Notes under the pieces: model-generated | The model's database searches: none | The model's input: the letters and a program-made list of their open reading frames with translations, nothing else | Told to the model about the DNA's origin: nothing | Translations under genes and position numbers: made by a program | In this document: piece by piece, positions 20,073 to 29,700 of the stretch | How the letters are laid out: every line of letters begins with the position of its first letter | Position numbering within the stretch: position 1 is the first letter of the stretch | Assembly (NCBI GenBank): GCA_025360715.1 | Contig: JANYBS010000030.1 | Span: forward strand, 1-63,438 | Direction of reading: 5' to 3' | Length of the DNA stretch: 63,438 nucleotides | From: Candidatus Eiseniibacteriota bacterium | GTDB taxonomy: Bacteria > Eisenbacteria > RBG-16-71-46

Positions 20073-20789
20073 ATGGCACTCTCCCGGTACATGCCGTATG
20101 GCGCATCGGAACTTCTCGCCGATCAAGACGAGCGCATGGCGAAAGCGACGCTGGCCGCGATGGGCCTCATCGCATTGGCGATCGCCGCCGCTGGAACCAT
20201 CGCAGCGCTGGCGCCGCATGAGCGCATGATTCCATTCGTTCCGCTTGCACTCAGGCATCCGCTTCTCCCGCCGCCGAGCATCTCCCCGCCCGCGCAGGCC
20301 TATGCGCCGCCCGCCGCGCCGAGTCCGCAGGCGGTGCCGCACGCGATCCCGGTGCCCACGCCGGATGCGCAGACGCTCGTGCCGCCCGCGCCGGTGACCT
20401 CGAGTCCCGGGACGGACCTTGGCAAGTCTGGGCCTGTCGTTCCCGGAAGCAGCGAGATCTTGCCGCAGCAAGGCGATGGTGAGGGCGTACGGCCACAACC
20501 GCATGATTTCGTGTATGTGGACGAACTGCCCGTGCTGCTCAAGTCGGGGCCTGTCGTCTATCCCGACATGGCCCGCGATGCGGGCGTGGAAGGCCGCGTG
20601 CTCGTGCTCATGCTGGTGGGCAAGGATGGCCACGTGCTCGATGTGCGCGTGGACCCCAAGCACTCGGTGCCCATGCTCGATGCCGCGGCGATCGATTGCG
20701 CGCGCAGCTGCGTGTTCAAGCCCGCGCTCAGCAATGACCACCCAGTGATGGTGTGGGTGCAGCGGCCGTTCGAGTTCCGGCTGCATTGA
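20073..20789 (+). CDS. TonB-like energy transducer with proline-rich linker
   Basis: 238 residues from the ATG behind AAGGAGG (20061-20067). A short cytoplasmic N-terminus is followed by one membrane helix (about 30-49), a proline/alanine-rich periplasmic linker (about 58-150), and a TonB C-terminal domain: VYPDMARDAGVEGRVLVLMLVGKDGHVLDVRVDPKHSVPMLDAAAIDCARSCVFKPAL. The domain pattern (GxV-l---i---G-v-d--v--S-g-----aa--a-----f-pA) is intact. It would couple proton motive force from ExbBD to outer-membrane receptors. ExbB/ExbD are not in the window; a TonB-dependent receptor is at 56.5-58.9 kb. Confidence 0.85.
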   Translation: MALSRYMPYGASELLADQDERMAKATLAAMGLIALAIAAAGTIAALAPHERMIPFVPLALRHPLLPPPSISPPAQAYAPPAAPSPQAVPHAIPVPTPDAQTLVPPAPVTSSPGTDLGKSGPVVPGSSEILPQQGDGEGVRPQPHDFVYVDELPVLLKSGPVVYPDMARDAGVEGRVLVLMLVGKDGHVLDVRVDPKHSVPMLDAAAIDCARSCVFKPALSNDHPVMVWVQRPFEFRLH

Positions 20790-20978
20790 GCCGCAGCAGT
20801 GTCGACCGCGTGAGCCACTCGCAAGATGAGAGTTGGCTCGCGCGATTGTTCACTCGAACGTCATGAAGTTGATATCGACGCGTTGCCACATCGCGGGTAC
20901 CGTCCGGCTCCGAACCCTCACCGTCCGAGGATTCAGACAGGCCTCACCTTTCCTACACCCCATGGAAGAGGTGCCCCG

Positions 20979-23132
20979 ATGCGAGCATTCCCCGTCCGCA
21001 CGCAGCGCGCTGTCCCACGTTTTCTCCTCGGCCTTCTCGGCCTTGCGATCGCCGCCGCGACGCTCTGCGCGTCCTTCCCCGGCATCGCCCACGCCATCGC
21101 CGGCAATGGCAAGCTGCAGATCCACCACATCGACGTGGGCCAGGGCGATGGCGCACTGCTCATCTCGCCCAACGGCCAGACGGCACTGTTCGATGATGGC
21201 AACTACCTGAACTGCACGAACATCAAGGCGTACCTGCAGGCGCTGGGCATCACGTCGGTCGACTATCACTTCCTGTCGCATTACCACTCCGACCATCTGG
21301 GTTGCATCGACGATCTGGCTGCTGTCGGCATCACGGTGAGCGCGGCGGGGTATGACCGGGGCAACACTTATTCGAGCGGCACGTACACGGCCTACATCAA
21401 CACGCTCGGCGCCAAGCGCGCGACCATGACCAAGGGGCAGATGATCACGCTTGACGCAGGCTCGGCGAATCCCGTGCAGATCAAGTGCGTCGACCTGAAC
21501 GGCGCCGGTGTCTATTCGGTGAGCGGATCCGACGAGAACGCCAAGAGCCTCGACCTGCTGGTGAGCTATGGGAACTTCCAGGAAGAGATCGGCGGCGACT
21601 TGACCGGCGATGTCACGCTGGGCAACGACGTCGAGACCACCGTGGGCCCGGAAGTCGGCCACGTCGAGGTCTACAAGGCGCACCACCACGGCTCGCGCTA
21701 TTCGAACAACGATAACTGGCTCAACGCCATCCAGGCCAAGGCCTGCGTGATCTCGTGCGGTGATGGCAACACGTACAACCATCCCACGCTCGAGGCGCTC
21801 ACGCGCATGCACAACCATGCGATCCACACCTATTGGACCGAGACGGGCAACGGCGTCGCGCCAGATCCGTCGTGGGACAAGGTCGCGCACGGCACCGTGG
21901 TGATCCAGGCGCAGCCCGGTGCAGGCGCCACCTTCACGATCACCGGCCCCGGCATCAACGACAGTTACACCAACGACGGCGCGTTGCCGCCGATCCACAA
22001 CACCGAATTCGCCGAGGGCGTGACGACGCTCAAGGGCAGTGTCACGACCGGTGACTACACGCGGCTCGCGGCGTCGGACGACGTCAAGATGTCGGTGGGC
22101 GCGGGCGTCTCAGCCGGTTCCTATTTCACCGACTGGTACGGCTCGTGTTTCCTGGACCATCCGCCGCTCAACTTGACGCTCACCTACGAAGGCAACTTCA
22201 CGATCTCGCGCACACAGACGCTGTATGTGTACAACTGGTCCACGCTGGCTTGGGACCAAGTCAACAGTGCAACGGTCAGCACCACCGACGTGACCAAGAC
22301 GTGGTCCACGCTCTCGCCCGCGAACTACGTGGGGCCGTCGCGTGAAGTGCGCTTCCGCGTGGCGGGCAGCACGAACGCCGGTGGCAGCTACACGAGCCGC
22401 GGCGACCTCATGTCGTTCGCATACGACTACACGCCGGGCACTGCGCCGGCCGCGATGCCAGCCACGATCGCGACGGTGGTCGAGCCCGCGGCGTTCCATG
22501 CGCCGCTGGCCGAGACGCGCCCGGCAATCGATCGGGCTTTCGCGCTGCCGCAGAGCATGCTGCGTCGCGTGTCGGCGGCGCCGTCGGCTGCCGGTGTATC
22601 GCTCGCTTGGGCGGTGGGCACGAACGAGGATGCCGATGGGTTCAACGTGTACCGCCAGATGAGCGACGGGACGTTGCTGTTCGTGGGCAACGAAGCGTCA
22701 CTCGAGACCGTGGGCAGTGAGGCACGCTTCCACTTCGTGGATACCGATTCGCGTGGCCTCGCGGCCGGCGGCACCTACTGGCTGGGAGTGCGCTCGTGTT
22801 CGGCGCCCGAGTCGATGATCGGCCCGATCACCGCCGATGGTGCCCTGGCGACCGCGCATGTCGCGCTTGCGGTGGCACCGAACCCGGCGCGGAACGCCAC
22901 GCGGCTCACGTATTCACTCGAGCGTGACGCCGACGTGCGCCTGGACATCCTCGACGTCCAGGGCCGTCTCGTCGCAACGCCGTTCGCGGGCCGCGCAGTG
23001 GCCGGCGTGCATACGGCGGACTGGGACCTGACGACGCACGCGAGTGAGCGCGCGAGCGCGGGTGTCTACTTCGCGCGCCTCTCGGGCGCCGGACAGACGA
23101 GCGTGCTGCGCGTCGTGGTCGTGCGCGAATAG
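20979..23132 (+). CDS. Secreted ComEC/Rec2-like metallo-beta-lactamase-fold protein with FlgD-like sorting tail
   Basis: 717 residues from the ATG behind a purine-rich stretch; a signal peptide occupies about 1-38 (AHAIAG). The domain starting at IHHIDVGQGDGALLISPNGQTALFDDG has the metal site HYHSDH at 101-106, and a later KAHHHGSRYSNN histidine cluster as in the C-terminal hydrolase part of ComEC. A beta-sandwich middle and an Fn3-like segment follow (VSLAWAVGTNEDADGFNVYRQ), then a C-terminal sorting module (VAPNPARNATRLTYSLERDA... GVYFARL). ComEC-type domains degrade one DNA strand, so an exported nuclease or phosphodiesterase is plausible but unproven. It converges on the kinase gene at 23227. 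Confidence 0.85.
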   Translation: MRAFPVRTQRAVPRFLLGLLGLAIAAATLCASFPGIAHAIAGNGKLQIHHIDVGQGDGALLISPNGQTALFDDGNYLNCTNIKAYLQALGITSVDYHFLSHYHSDHLGCIDDLAAVGITVSAAGYDRGNTYSSGTYTAYINTLGAKRATMTKGQMITLDAGSANPVQIKCVDLNGAGVYSVSGSDENAKSLDLLVSYGNFQEEIGGDLTGDVTLGNDVETTVGPEVGHVEVYKAHHHGSRYSNNDNWLNAIQAKACVISCGDGNTYNHPTLEALTRMHNHAIHTYWTETGNGVAPDPSWDKVAHGTVVIQAQPGAGATFTITGPGINDSYTNDGALPPIHNTEFAEGVTTLKGSVTTGDYTRLAASDDVKMSVGAGVSAGSYFTDWYGSCFLDHPPLNLTLTYEGNFTISRTQTLYVYNWSTLAWDQVNSATVSTTDVTKTWSTLSPANYVGPSREVRFRVAGSTNAGGSYTSRGDLMSFAYDYTPGTAPAAMPATIATVVEPAAFHAPLAETRPAIDRAFALPQSMLRRVSAAPSAAGVSLAWAVGTNEDADGFNVYRQMSDGTLLFVGNEASLETVGSEARFHFVDTDSRGLAAGGTYWLGVRSCSAPESMIGPITADGALATAHVALAVAPNPARNATRLTYSLERDADVRLDILDVQGRLVATPFAGRAVAGVHTADWDLTTHASERASAGVYFARLSGAGQTSVLRVVVVRE

Positions 23133-23163
23133 GGCAGGGGCGCTGCGGCGCTTTGAAACCTTC

Positions 23164-23196
23164 AGCGGCCCGTCCCCTTGCCGGGGGCGGGTCGCT
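23164..23196. terminator. Hairpin between convergent genes
   Basis: A 14-bp stem counting two G-U pairs (left arm 23164-23177, right arm 23183-23196) with a 5-base loop, in the 94-bp gap between two stop codons. It probably ends transcription from both sides. No U-tract is present. Confidence 0.5.
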
Positions 23197-23226
23197 CGAT
23201 TCACGGCACTCGTGCGTCGAGGGATG

Positions 23227-24945
23227 CTAGTTCCGCAGCGTCACCGCGCGCACCCACACGCCGCGTATGCCGCTCTCGCGGCCAGCGAGGGCGCGGATCT
23301 TCTCGAACGCAGCGCTGGCTTTGCTGGCGGGGGCTGCGTTCATGCGGGATCGCCTTCCCGAACCCGCCTCGGGCAACTCGTCCACGCCGCCCACGCCGCG
23401 CAGGCGCTCGATCGATTCGTCGCCCACGCGCGCATACGCGATCGGCTTGTTCGGCATTGGCGCCGCAAGGCTCGCCAGATCCTTCTCGAGTTCCGCTACG
23501 GGCGACGGGCTCGCGACGATCAGGAAGTGCTCGTGGCCGCCGCGGCTCGTCACGGTCCATGCGCTCGGCTTGCCGCCGCGCGCGCCGGGCAGGGTGATGT
23601 CGCTGCTTGCGGGCAAGGGGTTCTTCTGGTCGAACATCGGCTGGGGAAAGAGCAGGTAGCTCTCGCCCTTGTCGTCGGCGTCCAGCACGTACACATACAG
23701 TGGCAGTGTGCCGCGCACGTTCACGCTCAAGCGATCGCCCGGGCGCACGCGGTCGCCCTCGGATAATCCCGCGCTGCCGCGGGCGCCGTACTTCATGAGC
23801 GTGGCGCTCACATCGTAAGCCTCGCTCGCGATAAGCGGGTTCGGCGGCGCAGGCTTGGGTCTGGGGCGCGTCATGAGAAACGTGGCGCCGGCGAGCAGCA
23901 CCGCCACCACCGCCACGATGATCGTCTGCGTCGTGGTCCAGCCACCGCCCGGCGCGGCGTGCACGGGCGCCAAGGCGCCCGCGGCCCGCTCCAGCGCCTC
24001 GGCCAGCGCCTGCGCGCTCGCGACGCGCGCGCTCACCTCGGGCGCGATCGCCTGCGCGATCGCCGTCACCAGCGCGGCGGGCGCCCCCGGCGGCAATGCT
24101 TGTACATCGCCGCGGCCGGCCGCAGCGCGCAGTTCGTCCAGCGACTGCGCCGCGAAGGGCGCCGCGCCTCCCAGCGCCCATCGCAGCGTCACGCCCAGCG
24201 CGTACACGTCGTCGGCCGCAGTGGCGGTCGCACCGGCCAGGCGCTGCGGGGACATGAACATGGGCGTGCCGCTGAACGGCCCGCTCGCACTCACGTCGCT
24301 GCGCTTGCCCACGCCGAAGTCCGTGAGCACGGCGCGCGACTCGGGCTCGAGCGCGATGTTCGCGGGCTTCACATCGCCATGCACCACCCGCGCGGCATGC
24401 GCCGCAGCCAGTGCGCGCGCCATCTGCGCACCGATCCGCGCGACCTCGAGCGCGGGCAAAGCGCCGCGCCGCGCGATCTCCTCCTCCAGCGTGGGCCCGT
24501 GCAGGAACTCCATCTCGATGCCGGCGCGGCCGTCGTGGGTGGCCACGTCGTGGATCATCACCACGTGCGGATCGCGAACGCGCGCCAGCGCACGCGCCTC
24601 GGCGAGCGCGGCGGCGTCCTCGGCAGGCCCCTGCAGGCGCAGTAGCTTCACCGCTACCTCGCGCTGCAGGCGCGTATCCCACGCGCGGTACACATCGGCG
24701 TTGGCGCCGCTTCCCCAGCGCTCGAGCAACAACAGGTCACCCCAGCGTTCTTGGACGGTTGTAGCCTCGGTCTCCGCGACGCCCGCCTGCAGGCTGTGAT
24801 GGAACTCGGTCATGCGCTCCAGGTCGCGCAGCGCGCGCAACCACGAGCGGTCCTCCTCCGAGACGGCGCTCTTCTCGGCGAGCGCCCAATCGATGGGCTC
24901 GCCGCCGCTCAGCGACTCGGTCAGCCTGTCGCGGTCAGTGGCCAT
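23227..24945 (-). CDS. Membrane serine/threonine protein kinase with C-terminal DUF4384-like domain
   Basis: 572 residues. The ATG at 24945 overlaps the stop of the upstream sigma gene by 11 bp and is chosen over the long frame, which reads through the sigma gene. The kinase has a glycine loop GSGANADVYRAW with VAVKLL, a catalytic loop HGDVKPAN (Gly in place of the usual Arg, so a non-RD kinase), and DFGVGK. One membrane helix (TIIVAVVAVLLAGATFLM, about 335-355) separates it from an outer domain with LSVNVRGTLPLYVYVLDADDKGESYLLFP, typical of DUF4384 domains. The lost Arg does not abolish kinase activity in known families. Confidence 0.9.
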   Translation of the reverse strand: MATDRDRLTESLSGGEPIDWALAEKSAVSEEDRSWLRALRDLERMTEFHHSLQAGVAETEATTVQERWGDLLLLERWGSGANADVYRAWDTRLQREVAVKLLRLQGPAEDAAALAEARALARVRDPHVVMIHDVATHDGRAGIEMEFLHGPTLEEEIARRGALPALEVARIGAQMARALAAAHAARVVHGDVKPANIALEPESRAVLTDFGVGKRSDVSASGPFSGTPMFMSPQRLAGATATAADDVYALGVTLRWALGGAAPFAAQSLDELRAAAGRGDVQALPPGAPAALVTAIAQAIAPEVSARVASAQALAEALERAAGALAPVHAAPGGGWTTTQTIIVAVVAVLLAGATFLMTRPRPKPAPPNPLIASEAYDVSATLMKYGARGSAGLSEGDRVRPGDRLSVNVRGTLPLYVYVLDADDKGESYLLFPQPMFDQKNPLPASSDITLPGARGGKPSAWTVTSRGGHEHFLIVASPSPVAELEKDLASLAAPMPNKPIAYARVGDESIERLRGVGGVDELPEAGSGRRSRMNAAPASKASAAFEKIRALAGRESGIRGVWVRAVTLRN

Positions 24946-25534
24946 GGCCCATCGCATCCGCAAGACGCTTGAGCGCGCGAGTGACCGCCATGCGCGCCGC
25001 ATCCTTCGTGGCGCGGCCGGTATGGGTGGCGATCTCGCCGAGGTCATAATCCAATTCGATACGCAGGTGCAGCAGCATCCGGTCCTCCTCATCGAGGCTC
25101 GCGAGCGCGCGCTCATAGCGCGCCACGACATCGGCGCCGATCGCCATATCCAGCGGCGACGGCCCATGATCCTCGAGGGCATCCGTGACCTCTTCCGAGC
25201 CTCGACGGCGGTCCGCCCAGCGAACCTCATCCCTCATACGATTGAGAACGGCGGCGCGAACATAGGCCTGGAAGCCACCCGGCCCGCGCACCTCGATGTG
25301 GTCCAGCCGTTCGAAAGTCTTGAGCAGCGTCTCCTGCACCAGGTCGCCCGTGTCGAACAGGCTGCGCGCCCGCATGGGCAGGCGTCCACTGGCCCAGCGG
25401 CGCAGCCGCGGCAGGTAGCGGGCCATGAGCGAGTCCAGCGCGCGCGCGTCGCCCGCCTTGGCCAGCGAGAGCAGCTCGCTCGTGGCCAGAAGTAGCGGCT
25501 GGGGCTGGGATCCGCTCGGGTCCGCCGGGGTCAT
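24935..25534 (-). CDS. ECF-type RNA polymerase sigma factor linked to a serine/threonine kinase
   Basis: 199 residues from the ATG at 25534 (an in-frame start at 25594 would add 20). Region 2 is visible as MARYLPRLRRWASGRLP...FDTGDLVQETLLKTFERL and region 4 as LASLDEEDRMLLHLRIELDYDLGEIATHTGRATKDAARMAVTRALKRL. No anti-sigma gene is adjacent. Instead the kinase gene follows with an 11-bp overlap, as in the kinase-associated ECF groups, where phosphorylation rather than an anti-sigma factor is thought to set activity. Confidence 0.9.
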   Translation of the reverse strand: MTPADPSGSQPQPLLLATSELLSLAKAGDARALDSLMARYLPRLRRWASGRLPMRARSLFDTGDLVQETLLKTFERLDHIEVRGPGGFQAYVRAAVLNRMRDEVRWADRRRGSEEVTDALEDHGPSPLDMAIGADVVARYERALASLDEEDRMLLHLRIELDYDLGEIATHTGRATKDAARMAVTRALKRLADAMGHGH

Positions 25535-25686
25535 AGGCAGGGTCTCGGACTGGAATGGGCGTGGATGCGACTGCGCAGCCCAAGGATAGCCCATGGCCGG
25601 GCGGAGGGCATTCCGCTCAAGTGGATGCGGAATAGGACCAAAAACTCATCGGCATACCGATCTGCACCCTACTCAAGGAGGAGTCC

Positions 25687-26418
25687 ATGAAGGCCGCCTC
25701 AAGCATGATCGGCGCGACGCTGCTGGCCGTGCTTTGCTGCAACGCGCCGGCGAAGGCCGGCGTCCGTCCTTACGTTCGTGTGGAATATGGAGGCAACGAG
25801 TTCCTGACCAAGGCGCTCGACGACAACATCGCGGCGCAGCAGCGTGCTTTCAAGAACGCGGGGGTGGCTTCGGACCTCAAGGGTACCGGTTCCGGCTACG
25901 GCCCTGGCGCCGCAGCCGGTCTGTGGTTGCTGCCGGGTTTCCGTATCGGCGCCACGTATTCGTACGCCGCCTCCCACAAGCTGAACATCGTGCACAAGCC
26001 AGGTGTCGTGTTCCTGTGGGACAGCATCGACTTCAAGTTGGGCGAGATCGGTGGCGAGGCGGTGCTGCGCATCCCGCACGGGCACGGCATCATGATCGCC
26101 GGCAATGCCTCCCAGGCACATGTGGAGTTCACCGAGGACCAGGCGTTCCAGACGCTCGCGGGCGACGACTTTTCGTGGACCAAGGCCAAGAAGGACCACA
26201 CGGCCAACGCCGCCTTCGTCGGCTATGACCAGACCAACGACAAGGGCGGCGCCGGCTTCGTCCGCGCCGGCTACGCGTGGCGCGACATCGGCGCCATGTC
26301 GTCGAACGTGCTCGAGAATCAGGGCGGCCCCGAGGCTGCCTTCACTTCGACCACGGTCGACATGGACCTGAGCGGCTGGTTCCTCAAGGTCGGGCTGGGG
26401 TTCGATCTCGGGCGCTGA
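25687..26418 (+). CDS. Outer-membrane beta-barrel-like protein
   Basis: 243 residues with AAGGAGGA ahead of the ATG, and a signal peptide ending at about 24 (AKAG). The mature chain has alternating aromatic/hydrophobic strands (YVRVEYGGNEF, GAAAGLWLLPGFRIGATYSYAAS, GEAVLRIPHGHGIMIAG) and closes with GWFLKVGLGFDLGR, a C-terminal barrel strand. It is probably an 8-stranded OmpA/OmpW-like barrel of unknown ligand. Two small inverted repeats (25610-25633 and 25648-25661) lie upstream. Confidence 0.7.
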   Translation: MKAASSMIGATLLAVLCCNAPAKAGVRPYVRVEYGGNEFLTKALDDNIAAQQRAFKNAGVASDLKGTGSGYGPGAAAGLWLLPGFRIGATYSYAASHKLNIVHKPGVVFLWDSIDFKLGEIGGEAVLRIPHGHGIMIAGNASQAHVEFTEDQAFQTLAGDDFSWTKAKKDHTANAAFVGYDQTNDKGGAGFVRAGYAWRDIGAMSSNVLENQGGPEAAFTSTTVDMDLSGWFLKVGLGFDLGR

Positions 26419-26430
26419 ACGCCACCCTCG

Positions 26431-26706
26431 GTGGGTGGGACAGAGGCCGGCGCTCCTCGCGGCGCCGACCATCTGGCGCAGTTCGAGCTGGACCTGCCCG
26501 CGACCAGTGACGTCGAGGTCGGGTTGTTCGACGTGACGGGTCGTCGTGTGGCGACGCTGGCGAACGGTTCAGTGCCGGCGGGCCATCACGCCTGGCCGCT
26601 TGATGCCTCGGGGACCTCTGCCGCGGGCGTCTATTTCGGACTCGCGAGGATCACGAGCGAGACCGGCACGCAGACGCTGCATGCACGTGTGGTCAGCTGG
26701 CGGTAG
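26431..26706 (+). pseudogene. Orphan FlgD-like C-terminal sorting domain
   Basis: 91 codons starting at a GTG, 13 bp after the barrel gene. The sequence DLPATSDVEVGLFDVTGRRVATLANGSVPAGHHAWPLDASGTSAAGVYFGLARI is a complete sorting module, yet there is no signal peptide, no cargo domain and no clear ribosome site. The most likely reading is the stranded tail of a larger gene that lost its 5' part. Translation with the preceding gene is excluded because of the stop at 26416-26418. Confidence 0.6.
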
Positions 26707-26727
26707 CCGCGGTCCCTCGGCGACAAC

Positions 26728-26766
26728 GAAGAAGGCCGGCGCTCCCCACGAGCGCCGGCCTTCTTC
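26728..26766. terminator. Bidirectional terminator, perfect 17-bp stem
   Basis: Left arm 26728-26744 begins GAAGAAGGCC and the right arm 26750-26766 ends GGCCTTCTTC, with a 5-base loop. The flanks give A-rich entry and T-rich exit in both directions. It separates the orphan domain (+) from the giant secreted gene (-). Confidence 0.85.
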
Positions 26767-26779
26767 TGCTTCGGTTCGC

Positions 26780-29700
26780 CTATTCCAAAACGATCATGCG
26801 TCCGCGGTCGTGCGCCGCACCCGAGTCCAGCCTCACGAAGTACACGCCCGGGGCAGCCTTGGCACCTTGCTCGTCGCGGCCGTCCCACGGGATCGAGTAC
26901 GCGCCCGGCGAGCGCCAGCCATCCGCCAGCACCCGCACCAGGCGGCCATCGACCGCATAGAGCGCCACGCGCGTGCGCGCGGTCGTGGCCAGAGCGAAGC
27001 GCACATTCGTGCCATTGCGCACCGGGTGCGGAGCACTTGGTAGTAGCCGCGTCGTGTTGGTGTTCGCCCCGTTCGGCGCAACGCCCAGCAAGCCGGTCGG
27101 CACCGCTTCGATGAAGTCCCATGTCGCAGTGAACGGCGTCGCGCCGCGCGAGGTGGCCATGATGCCCAGCGCCAGCGGCTGCGACGTGCGCACCGCCGAG
27201 CGCAGCGCCGAACCTGCAGGCAGCGTGATCACGCCGCCCACGGGCAGCCGGACGCCGCCGTCGATCCTGTAGTACGCCTGCACCGTGCCGCTCGCGGGCG
27301 TCACTTCCAGATACAGGTCCAACTCATTGGCCGTGGCGATGCCGGCGGCCGGCACGAAACTCAGCGCCGGCACATCGGCGATCTCGTGTGTGACGCCCAT
27401 GTGGAAGGCACCGCCGATGCTGGCCATGGCCAGCTCCAGATAGTCGCTCTGCGTGCCCGTGCCGATCACCAGGCCCTGCGACATCGAATCCGCAGGGGCA
27501 CCGCCGAAGAACGGCTTCGACAGCCGCGTGTGCACGGTGAATGGCGCGCTGGTGGAGTCCTCGGCCACGCCGAACTGGAAGCCGTACTGCTGGTTGTTGC
27601 GGCTGCCCAGCGCATCGCCCGCGGGCACGGCGTCGATCGTGAACTTGCCCGCTGCGCCGCCAGCGGTGAGGTTCGTGCCTGAATATTGCGTGAGGTAGTC
27701 GGTGACGCCGTTGGCCATGAGCCCCGTGAAGCCAAGGCCGAAGAGGCCCGTGCCCGGATCGCCACCGTCCCACGAGTAGAGCACCGGCAGCGGCGTGGCG
27801 CCGTTCGCCGCATCGCGCGCGAACGCATCATTCACATCCAGGATGCCGTCGTTGTCGTCGTCGGGATCGTTACGGTCCGAGAGCAGATCGTGATCGAAGT
27901 CCGCCGGCTGATCCGCCGCCGAGCAGGGATTCGTATTGTTGGCGATCTCATCGGCGTTCGAATAACCGTCGCCGTCTTCATCCAGCGCCGGGCTGTTGGC
28001 GCCCGTGCATGCGAAGCCTCCACCGTCGTAGTCGCCCGGCTCGAAGACCCAGATGCGGCCGGTCACGTAGTCCGCCGTCCAGATCGTGCCGGGGAACAGG
28101 CTGCCGTCGGCCTGCGCCGTCACATCGAGGGGCGTGACGTCGACATTGCTGAAGATCGGCGCCACGCTGCGAGCCGAGTCGCCGGCTGCGTTGAGCGTGA
28201 TGCGTTCGATCGTGTTCGCAAAGCTCGCGCCGAGGATCGATCCGAGCATGGCGCCGCCGAAGTTCGAACCGCGGTATTCGACCAAGCCATTCACGGAGTA
28301 CATCCACTGGGCGAGCGAGCCGTCGGTGCCCGGTACGCGGTATTCGCACTCGACCGGGTCGTCGACCGGAACCGGCGACTGCGGATCACTGGCGTTGAAG
28401 GTGTTGGACCGGCTGGCACGCGTCGGGTTGGGGTGACCGGCATAGAAGCCCTTGAACGGGATCATGTGCAGGTTATCCGCATACGTGAAGCTGTCGTTGT
28501 CGTTGGGGTCATTCGTGCACACGCCGCCGGGGCCATTCGCCAGCGGCGGGCCGCCCCAGCCGGCGTTGGGGCCGTTGTCGGACGTATACAGATGGCCATT
28601 CGAATGGATCAGCAGGTCGTACGGATTGCGGTAGCCGGGCGAATACACCTGCACGGGTCCGCCGGGCGCGATGATCGCCTGGTTCTTGCCGAAATCGCCG
28701 CCGAAGGGATCATTCGTGTCGTTCACGCCGGGACGGTTCTCGTCGTCCAGCGTGGGCAGATCATACGGGGTCTGGCCGAGTGCGTTCAGATTCACCGACA
28801 GGATCGCGCCGGTCAGTGCGTACTCGGGAAGAAATGAGAAATTCAACGACGGCGCACCCATGTTGCATTGACCGGCCTGCGCCACGTAGAGCGTGTTCGT
28901 GAGTGAATCGAGCGCCATGCCGTTCGTGCAATGGTCGTCCTTGGAACGCGGCAGGCCACGCACCAGGTCGATCCGGGACCAGGTGCCGTTGTTCAGGATG
29001 AGTTTGGAAAGCATGCCCGAGTTCGTGTCACCGCCAAGATCGCGCGCCACATCCATTCGCGGATCGCTCGAGGTCACGTAGATCACCGGCGAGGCCGCTG
29101 TGCCCTTGACCAGGATGCCGGTCACCAAGCGATCGGTGATGGCGGGATTGAACTGGCCGTTGTCGTCGTGGTTGGGGATGTCGCGGATCAGGTTGATCGG
29201 TTCGGTCGCGGTCACGTTGTAAAGGTTGCTCGCACCGCGCTGGATCGTGAGCGCGAAGATGCGGCCGTTCGCTTCTGCCACATAAAGCCGGCCGTCGGGT
29301 CCGAACTGCAGGCTGGTCGGGTGCACACGGCCACCGCCGCTGAGCTGGCTCTTGCCGAAGTTGATCGGGAAGCTGCTCACGGCGGTTCCGGCCAAGGCGA
29401 TGGCCAGCGGCGATGAGCCGCCGTCGTGCGTGATGACCATGCTGCCACTCGACACGCCCACGGCGCTCGGCGCGAAGCGCACCTGGAACGTGCGCGATTC
29501 GCCCGGGGCCAGCGTCTGCGGCGACAGGTTATGCAGGAAGCCCGGCGAGATCGTGATGTTCGCGATGTGCAGGGACGGACTGCCGGGTACGCCGGTATTC
29601 GTGATGGTCACGTCTTTCGGAGGCGAGAGCGTGTTCACCAGCCGCTGCCCGAACTGAAGGTCGCTGGGCGTGGCATGCAGATCGCCCGTGGCGTTCACGG

